Positions 34,262-42,581 of a DNA stretch of 64,000 bases are shown here, piece by piece. The DNA is taken from contig WGLY01000025.1 in the NCBI GenBank assembly GCA_016125335.1, forward strand, positions 1 to 64,000, in the 5' to 3' direction. Both the position numbers and the translations under genes were made by a program. The notes below the pieces were generated by a model. That model saw nothing but the letters and a program-made list of their open reading frames with translations. It was not told where the DNA came from and ran no database searches. This DNA comes from Frankiales bacterium. GTDB lineage: Bacteria; Actinomycetota; Actinomycetes; S36-B12; CAIYMF01. How positions within the stretch are numbered: position 1 is the first letter of the stretch; each line of letters starts with the position of its first letter.

Positions 34262-35427
34262 CCACCGACCACGACAGCGCTGATGTGTTCGACCTGCGCG
34301 AGCTCGCCGAGTCCGACGCATGGTTCGACGCCGCCGCGTCCGGTGCACTCGGCCCGGCCGACCCGCTCGGGCCCGCGGTCGGCTCGATGCTCGGCCAGCT
34401 CGAGCGCGAGCTCGCGGCGCTGGCGCCGGTCGACGGCGCGACCGTGACGGCACTGCTCGACGCCTTCCAGGAGGGGGTGCGCGAGCAGGCCGCGGCCTCG
34501 GCCGACACCGGTGAGCCCGCCGCGGAGCGGGCAGCACGGCGACCTCGCCGCACCCCGGTGCAGCGCCTGCGCCGCCACCTGCTGGTGGCCGGGACGGCTA
34601 CCGCGCTCGTGGTGGCGGCGAGCGGTGTCGCGGCGGCCGCACCCGGCTCGTTCCTGTTCCCGCTGCACGAGGTGGTGTTCGGGGGCGCCGCGGCCGACGG
34701 CGCCGCAGGCGTCGACCTCGCGATGATCGAGCACCAGCTCGACGTCGTCGAGGTGCGCATCGTGGAGGCGCAGCAGGCCGGCGGGGTGGCCGACGACGTC
34801 CGCGGGACGATCGTGCGCCGCCTCGGCGTGCTGCACCCCATCGTCGAGGCGGTCCCCGGCGACGCCGGCGACGCGCTGCGGTCGCGGTGGCAGCGCGACT
34901 ACCTGGTGGTGATCGCGCTCGTGAGTCTCGACGCCGACGGCAACCCGGTGCCTCCGCCGGGCACCACGGGCGACCCGGTGACCCCGCCGACGGCGGCGGA
35001 CCCCGGTCCGACCGCGGCGCCCGAGTCCCCCGCCTCCCCCGCGGCGTCGCGGCCGTCGTCGCGACCCGACTCGCCCGGGCGGTCGGGCACGCACCCCTCC
35101 GGACCGTCCTCCGCGCCGCGCCACGAGCCGTCGTCCTCGGACCGGCACTCCGGCTCGTCGGACTCCTCGGGCCCCTCCCGGTCCGGGTCCGGCCCGACGT
35201 CCGAGCACTCGACACCCTCGGCGCCCACGTCGTCGTCCGGGGGCGAGGACGGCCGGCACACGGCGACACCCGCACCGTCGGCCACGTCGACGGCGACCGC
35301 GCCGGCGCCCACCACGAGCGCCGCACCGGCGCCCACCACCTCGTCGTCGCCTACGCCGACCCCGACGTCGACCGGGCGCCCATGGGGGCACCACGACCAC
35401 GGCGGCACGGACGGCCACCACGACTGA
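34258..35427 (+). CDS. Membrane-anchored anti-sigma factor-like protein with Pro/Ser-rich His tail
   Basis: A 389-residue protein. The N-terminal VFDLRELAESDAWFDAAASG (9-28) resembles the short sigma-binding segment of RsdA-type anti-sigma-D factors. A single membrane helix (about 107-127) follows Arg-rich sequence, then an extracytoplasmic helical part to about 230, a Pro/Ser/Thr-rich low-complexity tail, and a terminal His/Gly/Asp cluster (GHHDHGG...GHHD). Overlap with the sigma gene supports a sigma/anti-sigma pair. The external part may sense a signal; the His-rich end could bind metal. Anti-sigma function is inferred from context and topology. Confidence 0.7.
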   Translation: MTTDHDSADVFDLRELAESDAWFDAAASGALGPADPLGPAVGSMLGQLERELAALAPVDGATVTALLDAFQEGVREQAAASADTGEPAAERAARRPRRTPVQRLRRHLLVAGTATALVVAASGVAAAAPGSFLFPLHEVVFGGAAADGAAGVDLAMIEHQLDVVEVRIVEAQQAGGVADDVRGTIVRRLGVLHPIVEAVPGDAGDALRSRWQRDYLVVIALVSLDADGNPVPPPGTTGDPVTPPTAADPGPTAAPESPASPAASRPSSRPDSPGRSGTHPSGPSSAPRHEPSSSDRHSGSSDSSGPSRSGSGPTSEHSTPSAPTSSSGGEDGRHTATPAPSATSTATAPAPTTSAAPAPTTSSSPTPTPTSTGRPWGHHDHGGTDGHHD

Positions 35428-35436
35428 CCGGCCGGA

Positions 35437-36207
35437 TCAGCCCGCGATCGCGACGTCGCGCGGCGGCACGGCCGCGAGCCGTCGCCGCAGCAGGTCGAGC
35501 GTGCCGGGGTCCATGCCGCGGTCGAGCAGCCAACGTGCTGCCCCGCCCTCGCGCTCGAGGCCGCACAGGAACAGCGCCATGACCTCCGCCGAGGGCATCT
35601 GGGCGTCCCAGTCCGGCTCGGCCAGGTGCCGGTAGGCCGGGCGCGACCCCAGCCGCGCGACGACGTCGCGCACCGCGTCGGCCGAGGCGACGTGGTCGGC
35701 CACCACCGCGTCGTCGCCGGCGCCGGCGAGCTTGAGCAGCAGGGCACACACGACGGAGGTGCGGTCCTTGCCGGCCGCGCAGTGGACGTACATCGCAGAG
35801 TCCGACCACGCGAAGCGCGCGAGCGCGGCCGCCAGCGCCGCACCGCCGTGCCGGAGGTAGCGCTGGTAGGACTCGGCGACGACCCGCGGGTCGCGGTCCG
35901 GGGCGACGGGGTCGACCGGCCATCGCTCGAGGCCGATGAGGGGCACCCGCTCGTGGGCGACCTCGCCGCGCCGGTAGAGCTCCGCCAGCGGCCCGACGCC
36001 GTCCTCGGCCGCCTCGCCCGCCTCGCGCAGGTCGAGCACCCGCTCCACCCCGAGCTCGCGCAGCTGCTCGAGGCCACGCGGCGTCAGGTGCGCCACGGTC
36101 TCCCCGCGCACCACGAGCCGGTGGGGGAACACTCCGCCGGCCACGGGCAGGCCGCCGAGGTCGCGCGCGTTGCGCATCCCGTCGAGGGCGAGCCGCCGGT
36201 CGGTCAT
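35437..36207 (-). CDS. Tyrosine/serine protein phosphatase (DSP-like)
   Basis: A 256-residue phosphatase of the PtpB/Y-phosphatase-3 family. The P-loop VHCAAGKDRTS has the nucleophile Cys143 and Arg149, with the Lys-Asp signature of lipid/atypical phosphatases such as mycobacterial MptpB. Early RNARDLGGLPVAGG and later RVLDLREAGE are family motifs. The ATG at 36207 is preceded by CACGCT-GGACCC, the same 12 bases that precede fabD, so it is probably leaderless. It is divergent from a methyltransferase gene. Confidence 0.9.
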   Translation of the reverse strand: MTDRRLALDGMRNARDLGGLPVAGGVFPHRLVVRGETVAHLTPRGLEQLRELGVERVLDLREAGEAAEDGVGPLAELYRRGEVAHERVPLIGLERWPVDPVAPDRDPRVVAESYQRYLRHGGAALAAALARFAWSDSAMYVHCAAGKDRTSVVCALLLKLAGAGDDAVVADHVASADAVRDVVARLGSRPAYRHLAEPDWDAQMPSAEVMALFLCGLEREGGAARWLLDRGMDPGTLDLLRRRLAAVPPRDVAIAG

Positions 36208-36331
36208 GGGTCCAGCGTGACCCGTGTGACGCACGGGGCCGGGAGGCGAGCGTGAACGTCGTGCGAACTCTCGGCGTACTCGCGGTGCGCGGCCGACGGC
36301 CGCGAGGAGGATGCCGGGCCGCGCGGACGGC

Positions 36332-36337
36332 TACCGT
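36332..36337 (+). promoter_or_regulatory. -10 element for leaderless methyltransferase gene
   Basis: TACCGT with 6 nt to the ATG at 36344. Confidence 0.55.
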
Positions 36338-36343
36338 GCGGCC

Positions 36344-37156
36344 ATGACCTCCGCGGCGCAGCGCTGGCGCGACGACCTCGCGTCCTGGGCGATCCCGGAC
36401 GAGATCCTCGCCGCCGCGCCCGAGTCCCCCTGGATCCTGCCCGCGCCCATGTTCACCGTGCCGAGCGCCGGCGTCCCGGACTCGCCGTCGCACGCCCGGG
36501 CGCGCGAGGCGCTCCCCGCCGGCGGCTCGGTGCTCGACGTCGGCTGCGGCGGCGGGCGGGCCGCGATGGCCCTCGTCCCGCCTGCCGCACGGGTGATCGG
36601 CGTCGACGAGCGGGCCTCGATGCTGGAGCTGTTCGCGACGGCGGCCCGCGAGCGCGAAGTCGCCCACCAGGTCGTCGAGGGCCGGTGGCCGGACGCGGCG
36701 CCGGGGACGCCTGTGGCCGACGTCGTGGTGTGCCACCACGTCGTCTACAACGTCGCGGACCTCCCGCCGTTCCTGCACGCGCTCACCGCGCACGCCCGCA
36801 GCCGCGTGGTGGTCGAGCTGCCCGTGCACCACCCCCTCACGCACATGGCACCCCTGTGGCGTGAGTTCTGGGGGCTCGAGCGGCCGACGGTGCCCACCGC
36901 GCAGGACTGCCTCGAGGTGGCCCGCGAGGCCGGCATCGACGCGCGGCTCGAGACCTGGCTCGAGGACCCGTTCGAGTCGCGCACCGCCTTGACGCCCGAG
37001 GAGCACGCCCGCGCCATGCGCATCCGGCTGTGCCTGCCCGCCGAGCGCGAGCCCGAGGTGGCCCGCTTCCTCGAGGCGCACCGAGGCGAGGGCCCGCGCG
37101 AGACGGCGACCCTGTGGTGGGACGCCGCCCCGGCGCCCGACGAGGCCGTGTCCTGA
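36344..37156 (+). CDS. Class I SAM-dependent methyltransferase
   Basis: A 270-residue methyltransferase. The SAM motif is VLDVGCGGGRAAMAL (about 63-77), followed by VIGVDERASMLELF and VVVCHHVVYNVADLP. The 40 residues before the motif and the 120 after do not identify the substrate. An upstream in-frame ATG at 36311 is ruled out by lack of a usable ribosome binding site, while TACCGT 6 nt before 36344 supports the leaderless start. Confidence 0.85.
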   Translation: MTSAAQRWRDDLASWAIPDEILAAAPESPWILPAPMFTVPSAGVPDSPSHARAREALPAGGSVLDVGCGGGRAAMALVPPAARVIGVDERASMLELFATAAREREVAHQVVEGRWPDAAPGTPVADVVVCHHVVYNVADLPPFLHALTAHARSRVVVELPVHHPLTHMAPLWREFWGLERPTVPTAQDCLEVAREAGIDARLETWLEDPFESRTALTPEEHARAMRIRLCLPAEREPEVARFLEAHRGEGPRETATLWWDAAPAPDEAVS

Positions 37157-37266
37157 CCCGCAGCGGTCCCCGTCCCCGTGGCGATCGCTTCGCCGAGGTC
37201 CGTCGGCACCGGTAGGGTCCGGGGCGTCACGCATCACCAGGCATCACGACAGGAGAGTCACGACCC

Positions 37267-37671
37267 ATGAGCACGCTTGCCGAGTTCGGGACCGGTCAGG
37301 TCCTGTGGTCCATCATCTGGATCGCGCTGTTCTTCCTCTGGATCTACGTCCTCATCACCGTCTTCGGCGACATCTTCCGCAGCGACGACCTCGGGGGCTG
37401 GGGCAAGGCCCTCTGGATCGTGTTCATCATCATCCTGCCCTGGCTCGGCGTGCTGGTGTACCTCATCGCGCGCGGCAAGGGCATGCAGGAGCGCCAGATC
37501 GCGGCGATGGCGGCGGCCGAGAAGGCCACCCGCGCCTACATCCAGGACGTCGCGGGCTCGCAGGGCCGCAGCCCCGCGGAGGAGATCGCGCGCCTCAACG
37601 AGCTGAAGAGCTCGGGCGCCATCTCGGAGGAGGAGTTCAACGCCCTGAAGGCCAAGGCGATCAACGGCTGA
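37267..37671 (+). CDS. Phospholipase D-nuclease-like N-terminal/SHOCT membrane protein
   Basis: A 134-residue protein with two membrane helices (about 10-35 and 45-70) of the PLDc_N type (W-I-V-F-I-I-I-L-P-W-L-G-V-L-V-Y-L) and a C-terminal SHOCT motif (EEIARLNELKSSGAISEEEFNALKAKAI), a short bihelical oligomerisation module. CAGGAG precedes the ATG; TAGGGT near 37213 is a probable -10 box. Small proteins of this build are common in actinobacteria; function unknown. Confidence 0.85.
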   Translation: MSTLAEFGTGQVLWSIIWIALFFLWIYVLITVFGDIFRSDDLGGWGKALWIVFIIILPWLGVLVYLIARGKGMQERQIAAMAAAEKATRAYIQDVAGSQGRSPAEEIARLNELKSSGAISEEEFNALKAKAING

Positions 37672-37691
37672 CACGGACGACTCGTCGTACT

Positions 37692-37727
37692 GACGGGCGC
37701 GGGGCGGATCGCCGCTCCGCGCCCGTC
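37692..37727. terminator. Bidirectional terminator
   Basis: An 11-bp perfect outer stem (GACGGGCGCGG with CCGCGCCCGTC) plus 4 inner pairs, between the convergent SHOCT and GGDEF-EAL genes. Confidence 0.8.
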
Positions 37728-37745
37728 GTGCGTGCGGGGTCGGTC

Positions 37746-39701
37746 TCAGGGCACGCGGACGGCGACGTCGTCGGCGAGCACCGTCCTCAGGTCGGCCAGC
37801 GGCACGGGCCGGCTGTAGAGGAACCCCTGCGCCAGGTCGCACCCGACGTCGCGCAGCGCGCTCGAGGCGGCCGTCGTCTCGACGCCCTCCGCCACCACGC
37901 GCAGCGCGAGGCTGTGCGCGAGGTCGACGATGGAGCGCACGATGGCGGCGTGCGTGTGGTCGTCGACCATGTCCGTCACGAAGCCCCGGTCGATCTTGAG
38001 CTCGTCGACCGGCAGCGAGGCGAGGTGGGCCAGCGACGTCTGGCCGACGCCGAAGTCGTCGAGGCTCACCCGTACGCCGAGCTCGCTCAGCGCCAGCAGC
38101 ACCACGGCCGCACGGGCCGGGTCGCTCAGCAGGGCCGTCTCCGTGATCTCCACGACGAGCCGGTCCGCGGGCACGCCGGAGGTGGTGAGCGCCGCCGCCA
38201 CCCGCTCGGCGAAGTCGAGGCGCGACAGGTTGCGCGCCGACACGTTGACCGCCACCGTCAGGTCGCGGCGGCCGCCGAGGGAGGCGAGGTCGCCCAGCGC
38301 TCGGTGCAGCACCCACTCGGTGAGCTCGTCGATGAGGTCGGTCTGCTCCACGAGCGGCACGAAGCGGTCCGGCGCCAGCGTTCCGAGGGTGGGGTGCTCC
38401 CAGCGCACCAGCGACTCGATGGCCACGACGCCGCCGTCCTCGAGCCGCACCTTCGGCTGGTAGTGCAGCACGAGCTCGTTCTCCCGCAGTGCGCGCCGCA
38501 CCTCGTAGAGCAGCTCGAGGTTCTCCGCGTCGTGGTGGTCGAGCGCCTCGTCGTAGCGCACGACGCCGAGGTGGCGTGACTTGGCGACGTACATCGCGAC
38601 GTCGGCGCGCTGGAGCAGCGCGTCGGGCTCGCGGCCGTCGGCGGGGGCTACGGCGTAGCCGATGGAGGAGTTGAGCGAGATCGGGAGCCCGTCGATGCGC
38701 ACCTCGCTCTCGATCACCTCCCGCACCCGCCACAGCGCCGCGTCCGGGTCGGCGGCGTCGCGCAGCACCACGCCGAACTCGTCGCCGCCGAGCCGGGCCA
38801 CGCGGTCCCGGCCGCAGATGTGCGACCGGAGCCGGTCGGCGAGCTCGGTGAGCAGGTGGTCGCCGTACTGGTGCCCGAGGGTGTCGTTGACCTCCTTGAA
38901 CCGGTCGAGGTCGACGATGGCCACCGCCACCGGTCCGTCGCCGGCGGCCACGGCACGGGCCACGAGCTCGCGGAAGGCGGCGCGGTTGGGGAGGTCGGTC
39001 AGCGGGTCGTGCTCGGCGAGGTGGCGGTTGAGCCGCAGCTGGCTGCGCAGGCCGCGGCTCACGGCCAGCGAGACGAGGAAGAGCCCCACCCACAGCAGCA
39101 GCAGGCCCACGGCGAGGTCGCGGTAGAGCCGGCCCATCCCGGACTCCACCTCGGTGACGATCGGCCCGTACGGCAGGTAGATCTCGAGCACGCCGAGCTG
39201 GTGCAGCGGGCTCCCGCCGTGGAGGGGTGCGTACACCTCGATCGCCTCGACGCCCGTGGCCGGCACGTCCTGGCCATCGGCACCGAGCCGCGTGATCCGG
39301 GCGACGGTCCGTCCGCGGGCGGCCTCGAGCACCTCGTCGTCGGGCGCGGCCATGTAGCCGAGGCCGTCGTCGCTCCACACCACGTGGCCGGACAGGTCGC
39401 GCAGGCGCAGCCGCAGCATGTCGCCGGAGGCGATCGCGCGGCGGGCGACCGTCTCGAGGTTGGCCACCTCGGAGGTCGACAGCGGCTCGGTGAAGGCCCG
39501 GCCGTCGAGGTGGGCCTCGATCGCGGTGCGCCCGAGCAGCAGCGCCTCGGCCACGCCCTGGTCGATCCCGCGCCGCTCGGTCTCGGCGCGCAGGTTGGCG
39601 GCGAGCACCGCGCCGAGCAGCGCCACGAGGACCAGGCTCACGGCCGCGTACACGCCGAAGAGCCTGACCGTCGACGTCACACGGACCCGGCCAGCCGCCA
39701 C
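37746..39701 (-). CDS. Membrane GGDEF-EAL cyclic-di-GMP enzyme
   Basis: A 651-residue protein that may make and/or degrade cyclic di-GMP. Two membrane helices (about 13-36 and 195-215) flank an external sensor of about 155 residues. The GGDEF domain (about 225-385) has intact LGGDEFG and DLDRFKEVND. The EAL domain (about 395-640) has ESL in place of EAL but keeps the catalytic set: Asn in AVNVSARN, Glu in EITETAL, Asp pair in LDDFGVG, Lys in ELKIDRGFV and Glu in AEGVET, so both activities are possible. The GTG at 39701 lacks a strong ribosome binding site; starts a few codons later are possible. A promoter is suggested at 39744-39772. Confidence 0.9.
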   Translation of the reverse strand: MAAGRVRVTSTVRLFGVYAAVSLVLVALLGAVLAANLRAETERRGIDQGVAEALLLGRTAIEAHLDGRAFTEPLSTSEVANLETVARRAIASGDMLRLRLRDLSGHVVWSDDGLGYMAAPDDEVLEAARGRTVARITRLGADGQDVPATGVEAIEVYAPLHGGSPLHQLGVLEIYLPYGPIVTEVESGMGRLYRDLAVGLLLLWVGLFLVSLAVSRGLRSQLRLNRHLAEHDPLTDLPNRAAFRELVARAVAAGDGPVAVAIVDLDRFKEVNDTLGHQYGDHLLTELADRLRSHICGRDRVARLGGDEFGVVLRDAADPDAALWRVREVIESEVRIDGLPISLNSSIGYAVAPADGREPDALLQRADVAMYVAKSRHLGVVRYDEALDHHDAENLELLYEVRRALRENELVLHYQPKVRLEDGGVVAIESLVRWEHPTLGTLAPDRFVPLVEQTDLIDELTEWVLHRALGDLASLGGRRDLTVAVNVSARNLSRLDFAERVAAALTTSGVPADRLVVEITETALLSDPARAAVVLLALSELGVRVSLDDFGVGQTSLAHLASLPVDELKIDRGFVTDMVDDHTHAAIVRSIVDLAHSLALRVVAEGVETTAASSALRDVGCDLAQGFLYSRPVPLADLRTVLADDVAVRVP

Positions 39702-39743
39702 GAGGGAAGGATCGGCAGGACCTGAGGGTCACCTGAGCAACGC

Positions 39744-39772
39744 AGAGTAGTCATTCGGGCGACTACGGTCAC
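39744..39772 (-). promoter_or_regulatory. Promoter and dyad upstream of the GGDEF-EAL gene
   Basis: On the minus strand GTGACC (-35) and TACTCT (-10) are separated by 17 bp. An inverted repeat GTAGTC-N8-GACTAC (39747-39766) fills the spacer, so a repressor could sit between the two boxes. Confidence 0.5.
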
Positions 39773-39851
39773 TCTGCGTCGATGTTCCCCCGCGTGTGCA
39801 CCGCGGGACACGGGCTCACCTGGTCCGGCCGCCCGGCCCCGGCTCCCCCGC

Positions 39852-41219
39852 TCACCCGAGGGCCGTGCGCCACCCGGCGATGCCGTCGAGCACCTCGGCC
39901 ACCCGGTCGGGGTCGGTGCGCGGGTTCACGAAGGCCAGGCGCAGGGCCGTCGCGCCCTCCCACGTGGTGGGCAGGCACAGGACGATGCCCTCACGTGCCA
40001 TCCGGCCCGACCAGTCCTGGTAGTCCTGCTCGCCCCACCCGGGGACGTCGAACAGCACGACGCTCAACGTCGGCTCGCGCAGCAGGCGCAGGTGCGGGCT
40101 GGCCTCGATGTGCGCGGCCACGGCCCGCGCGGTCGCGAGCGAGGCCTCGACGGCGGCGGCGTACCGCTCGGTGCCGTGGGTGGCCAGGCTGAACCAGAAC
40201 GGCAGGCCGCGGGCCCGGCGGGTGAGGTGGATGGCGAGGTCGGCCGGGTTGTAGGCCTCGCGGTCGATGACGTCGAGGTAGCTCGCCGTCTGGGCGTGCG
40301 CGGCGCGAGCCGGGGCGAGGTCGCGGTAGACGAGGGCGCAGCTGTCGTAGGGCGCGAACAGCCACTTGTGCGGGTCGACGATGAAGCTGTCGGCGCGCTC
40401 GATGCCGGCGAACAGGTGCCGCGCGCTGGGCGCCGCCAGGGCGGCGCCGCCATAGGCGCCGTCGACGTGCAGCCACACCCAGCGCTCCGCGCAGACGCGC
40501 GAGGTGGAGTCGAGGTCGTCGACGATGCCGGCGTTCGTGGTGCCGGCGCTGGCCACCACGGCGGCCACGCCGTCGTCCTCGTCGAGCACGCGGCCGACGG
40601 CGTCGCCCGTGAGCCGCCCCTGCTCGTCCGAGGGCACCACGCGCAGCCGGACGTCGAGCACCGAGGCGGCGGCCCGGATCGACGAGTGGGCGCCCTCGGT
40701 GCACAGGACAGCCCAGCCGTTCTCGGGCCGCGCCCCGCGCCGAGCTGCCGCGCTGGTGCGGGCGGCGTGCAGGGCCGCGAGGTTGCCGGACGTGCCGCCG
40801 GCGACGAACGTGCCGCCGGCGGTGTCCGGCCACCCGAGCAGCTCGCGGATCCAGCCCAGGGCCTCGTTCTCCGCGAAGATCGCGCCCGCGCCGGTCTCCC
40901 ACAGGCCCGCGAAGACGTTGGCGGCGCTCGTGGCGAGGTCGAAGGCGATCGCGGCCCGGGTCGGTGCGCTGGGGATGTAGGCGAGGTTCATCTCGTCGTC
41001 CTGGGCGCGGGTCGCGGGCACCAGCACCCGGTCGAACACCTCCAGCGCGGCTGCGGCACCGATCCCCTGCGGTGTGATCGTGCGACCGGCGGCGGCGTGC
41101 AGCTGGTCGGGAGGGACGGCGGAGGTCTTGGGGTCGCTGGGCTGCACCACGCGTCGCGACACCCATCCCATGACCAGCTCGGTGATCTCGGTCTCGTCTC
41201 CCCACGGCGGCTCGTGCAT
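39852..41219 (-). CDS. Pyridoxal-phosphate-dependent amino-acid decarboxylase (group II)
   Basis: A 455-residue enzyme related to aromatic-L-amino-acid, tyrosine and glutamate decarboxylases. PLP-binding Lys285 lies in SFIVDPHKWLFAPYDS; His178 (EGAHSS) should stack on the cofactor and Asp253 (HVDGAYG) bind its nitrogen. The sequence after Lys (YDSCALVYRD) is closer to aromatic-amino-acid decarboxylases. GAGACT 7 nt before the ATG suggests a leaderless transcript. Divergent from the amidohydrolase gene. Substrate unproven. Confidence 0.88.
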   Translation of the reverse strand: MHEPPWGDETEITELVMGWVSRRVVQPSDPKTSAVPPDQLHAAAGRTITPQGIGAAAALEVFDRVLVPATRAQDDEMNLAYIPSAPTRAAIAFDLATSAANVFAGLWETGAGAIFAENEALGWIRELLGWPDTAGGTFVAGGTSGNLAALHAARTSAAARRGARPENGWAVLCTEGAHSSIRAAASVLDVRLRVVPSDEQGRLTGDAVGRVLDEDDGVAAVVASAGTTNAGIVDDLDSTSRVCAERWVWLHVDGAYGGAALAAPSARHLFAGIERADSFIVDPHKWLFAPYDSCALVYRDLAPARAAHAQTASYLDVIDREAYNPADLAIHLTRRARGLPFWFSLATHGTERYAAAVEASLATARAVAAHIEASPHLRLLREPTLSVVLFDVPGWGEQDYQDWSGRMAREGIVLCLPTTWEGATALRLAFVNPRTDPDRVAEVLDGIAGWRTALG

Positions 41220-41310
41220 GCCCCGCAGTCTCCCCGCCCCGGCACCCGGATGTCCGGCGTCCCCCCGGAACGCGGGCATCGGCGGACCACCCGCGCCGTG
41301 CTCGGCCGTC

Positions 41311-41316
41311 TACGCT
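41311..41316 (+). promoter_or_regulatory. -10 element for a leaderless upstream ORF
   Basis: TACGCT lies 6 nt before the GTG at 41323, as in the other leaderless genes, but this GTG opens an 8-codon ORF rather than the enzyme gene. Confidence 0.55.
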
Positions 41317-41322
41317 GCGGGC

Positions 41323-41349
41323 GTGATCGCGACGGGAGCCACGCCATGA
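41323..41349 (+). CDS. Leaderless 8-codon upstream ORF overlapping the amidohydrolase start
   Basis: GTG-ATC-GCG-ACG-GGA-GCC-ACG-CCA-TGA encodes VIATGATP. It starts at the predicted transcription start and its TGA overlaps the ATG of the next gene (ATGA). Translation of this leader would deliver ribosomes to the main start and could regulate it. The peptide itself probably has no function. Confidence 0.45.
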   Translation: MIATGATP

Positions 41350-42581
41350 GCACCTTCGACGGGCTGTGGGCCGAGCTCGCTCCCCTCGGCCGGGACGCCG
41401 GCACCGGCGGCTACCGCCGCTTCGCGTTCGAGCGGGCCGAGCTCGACTGCCGCGAGTGGTTCGTCGCCACCGCGCGGGCGCGCGGGCTCGACGTCGAGGT
41501 CGACCGCAACACCAACCTGTGGGCCTGGTGGGTGCCGGCCGGCGTCGACCCCTCCGCTCCGGCGCTCGTCCTCGGGTCGCACCTCGACTCGGTGCCGGAC
41601 GGCGGCGCCTACGACGGGCCGCTGGGCGTGGTGTCGGCCTTCGCCGCGCTCGACGCCGTGCGCGCGGCGGACGTGGCCCCGGACCGCCCGGTGGCGGTCG
41701 TCGCGTTCGCCGACGAGGAGGGCGCCCGCTTCGGCATCGCGTGCGCGGGCTCCCGGCTGATGACCGGGGCGCTCGACGCCGACCGCGCACGCGGCCTCAT
41801 GGGCCGCGACGGACGCACGATGGCCGAGGCGATGTCCGCCGCCGGGTTCGACCCGGGGTCGCTGGGGCCGGACCCGGAGCGGGTCGCACGGATCGGCGAG
41901 TTCGTCGAGCTGCACATCGAGCAGGGCCGCAACCTCGTCGACCAGGGCGTGCCGGTCGGCGTCGCGGAGTCGATCTGGCCGCACGGGCGCTACCGGCTCA
42001 CGTTCCGCGGCGTGGCCGACCACGCCGGCACCACGCGGATGCAGGACCGGCACGACCCGATGCTCGCGTACGCGCGCACGGCGATCGCGGCCGAGCAGGC
42101 CGCGCGGGCGGCCGACGCCCGGGCCACCTTCGGCCGGCTCGAGGTCGAGCCGAACGGCACCAACGCCGTGCCCTCCGTGGTGCGGGCCTGGCTCGACGCC
42201 CGTGCCGCCGACCAGGCTGCGCTCGACGACCTCGTGGGCCGGATCGGCACGTCCGCCGCCGACGGCGCGCGGGCGAACGGCACGCAGGTCGAGGTGGTCA
42301 CGGAGTCGACCACGCCGCTGCTGACGTTCGACCTGCCGCTGCGCGAGCGCGTGCGCGCGCTGGCCGGTTCCGCGGTCGGGCCGGTGCCCGTGCTCCCCAC
42401 CGCCGCGGGGCACGACGCCGGCATCCTCACCGACGCAGGGGTCCCGGCGGCGATGCTCTTCGTCCGCAACCCCACGGGGATCTCCCACTCCCCCGACGAG
42501 CACGCCGAGGCCGAGGACTGCCACGAGGGCGTGCGCGCCCTCGCCGCCGTCGTGGGCGCGCTCGCGACGGGCGCGTCGTGA
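41346..42581 (+). CDS. M20-family amidohydrolase, probable alternative N-formylglutamate deformylase
   Basis: A 411-residue metal-dependent amidohydrolase of the allantoate amidohydrolase/N-carbamoyl-amino-acid hydrolase family. Metal-binding motifs are VLGSHLDSVPDGGAYDG (His, then bridging Asp), AFADEEGARFG (Glu-Glu), and ELHIEQG (His); a later HDAGIL supplies the last ligand. The GGGAG site before the ATG is adequate. The 4-nt overlap with hutF points to the histidine-degradation step after HutF, where this family is annotated as an alternative form of N-formylglutamate deformylase in several actinobacteria. Allantoate or carbamoyl amino acids are the alternative substrates. Confidence 0.85.
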   Translation: MSTFDGLWAELAPLGRDAGTGGYRRFAFERAELDCREWFVATARARGLDVEVDRNTNLWAWWVPAGVDPSAPALVLGSHLDSVPDGGAYDGPLGVVSAFAALDAVRAADVAPDRPVAVVAFADEEGARFGIACAGSRLMTGALDADRARGLMGRDGRTMAEAMSAAGFDPGSLGPDPERVARIGEFVELHIEQGRNLVDQGVPVGVAESIWPHGRYRLTFRGVADHAGTTRMQDRHDPMLAYARTAIAAEQAARAADARATFGRLEVEPNGTNAVPSVVRAWLDARAADQAALDDLVGRIGTSAADGARANGTQVEVVTESTTPLLTFDLPLRERVRALAGSAVGPVPVLPTAAGHDAGILTDAGVPAAMLFVRNPTGISHSPDEHAEAEDCHEGVRALAAVVGALATGAS

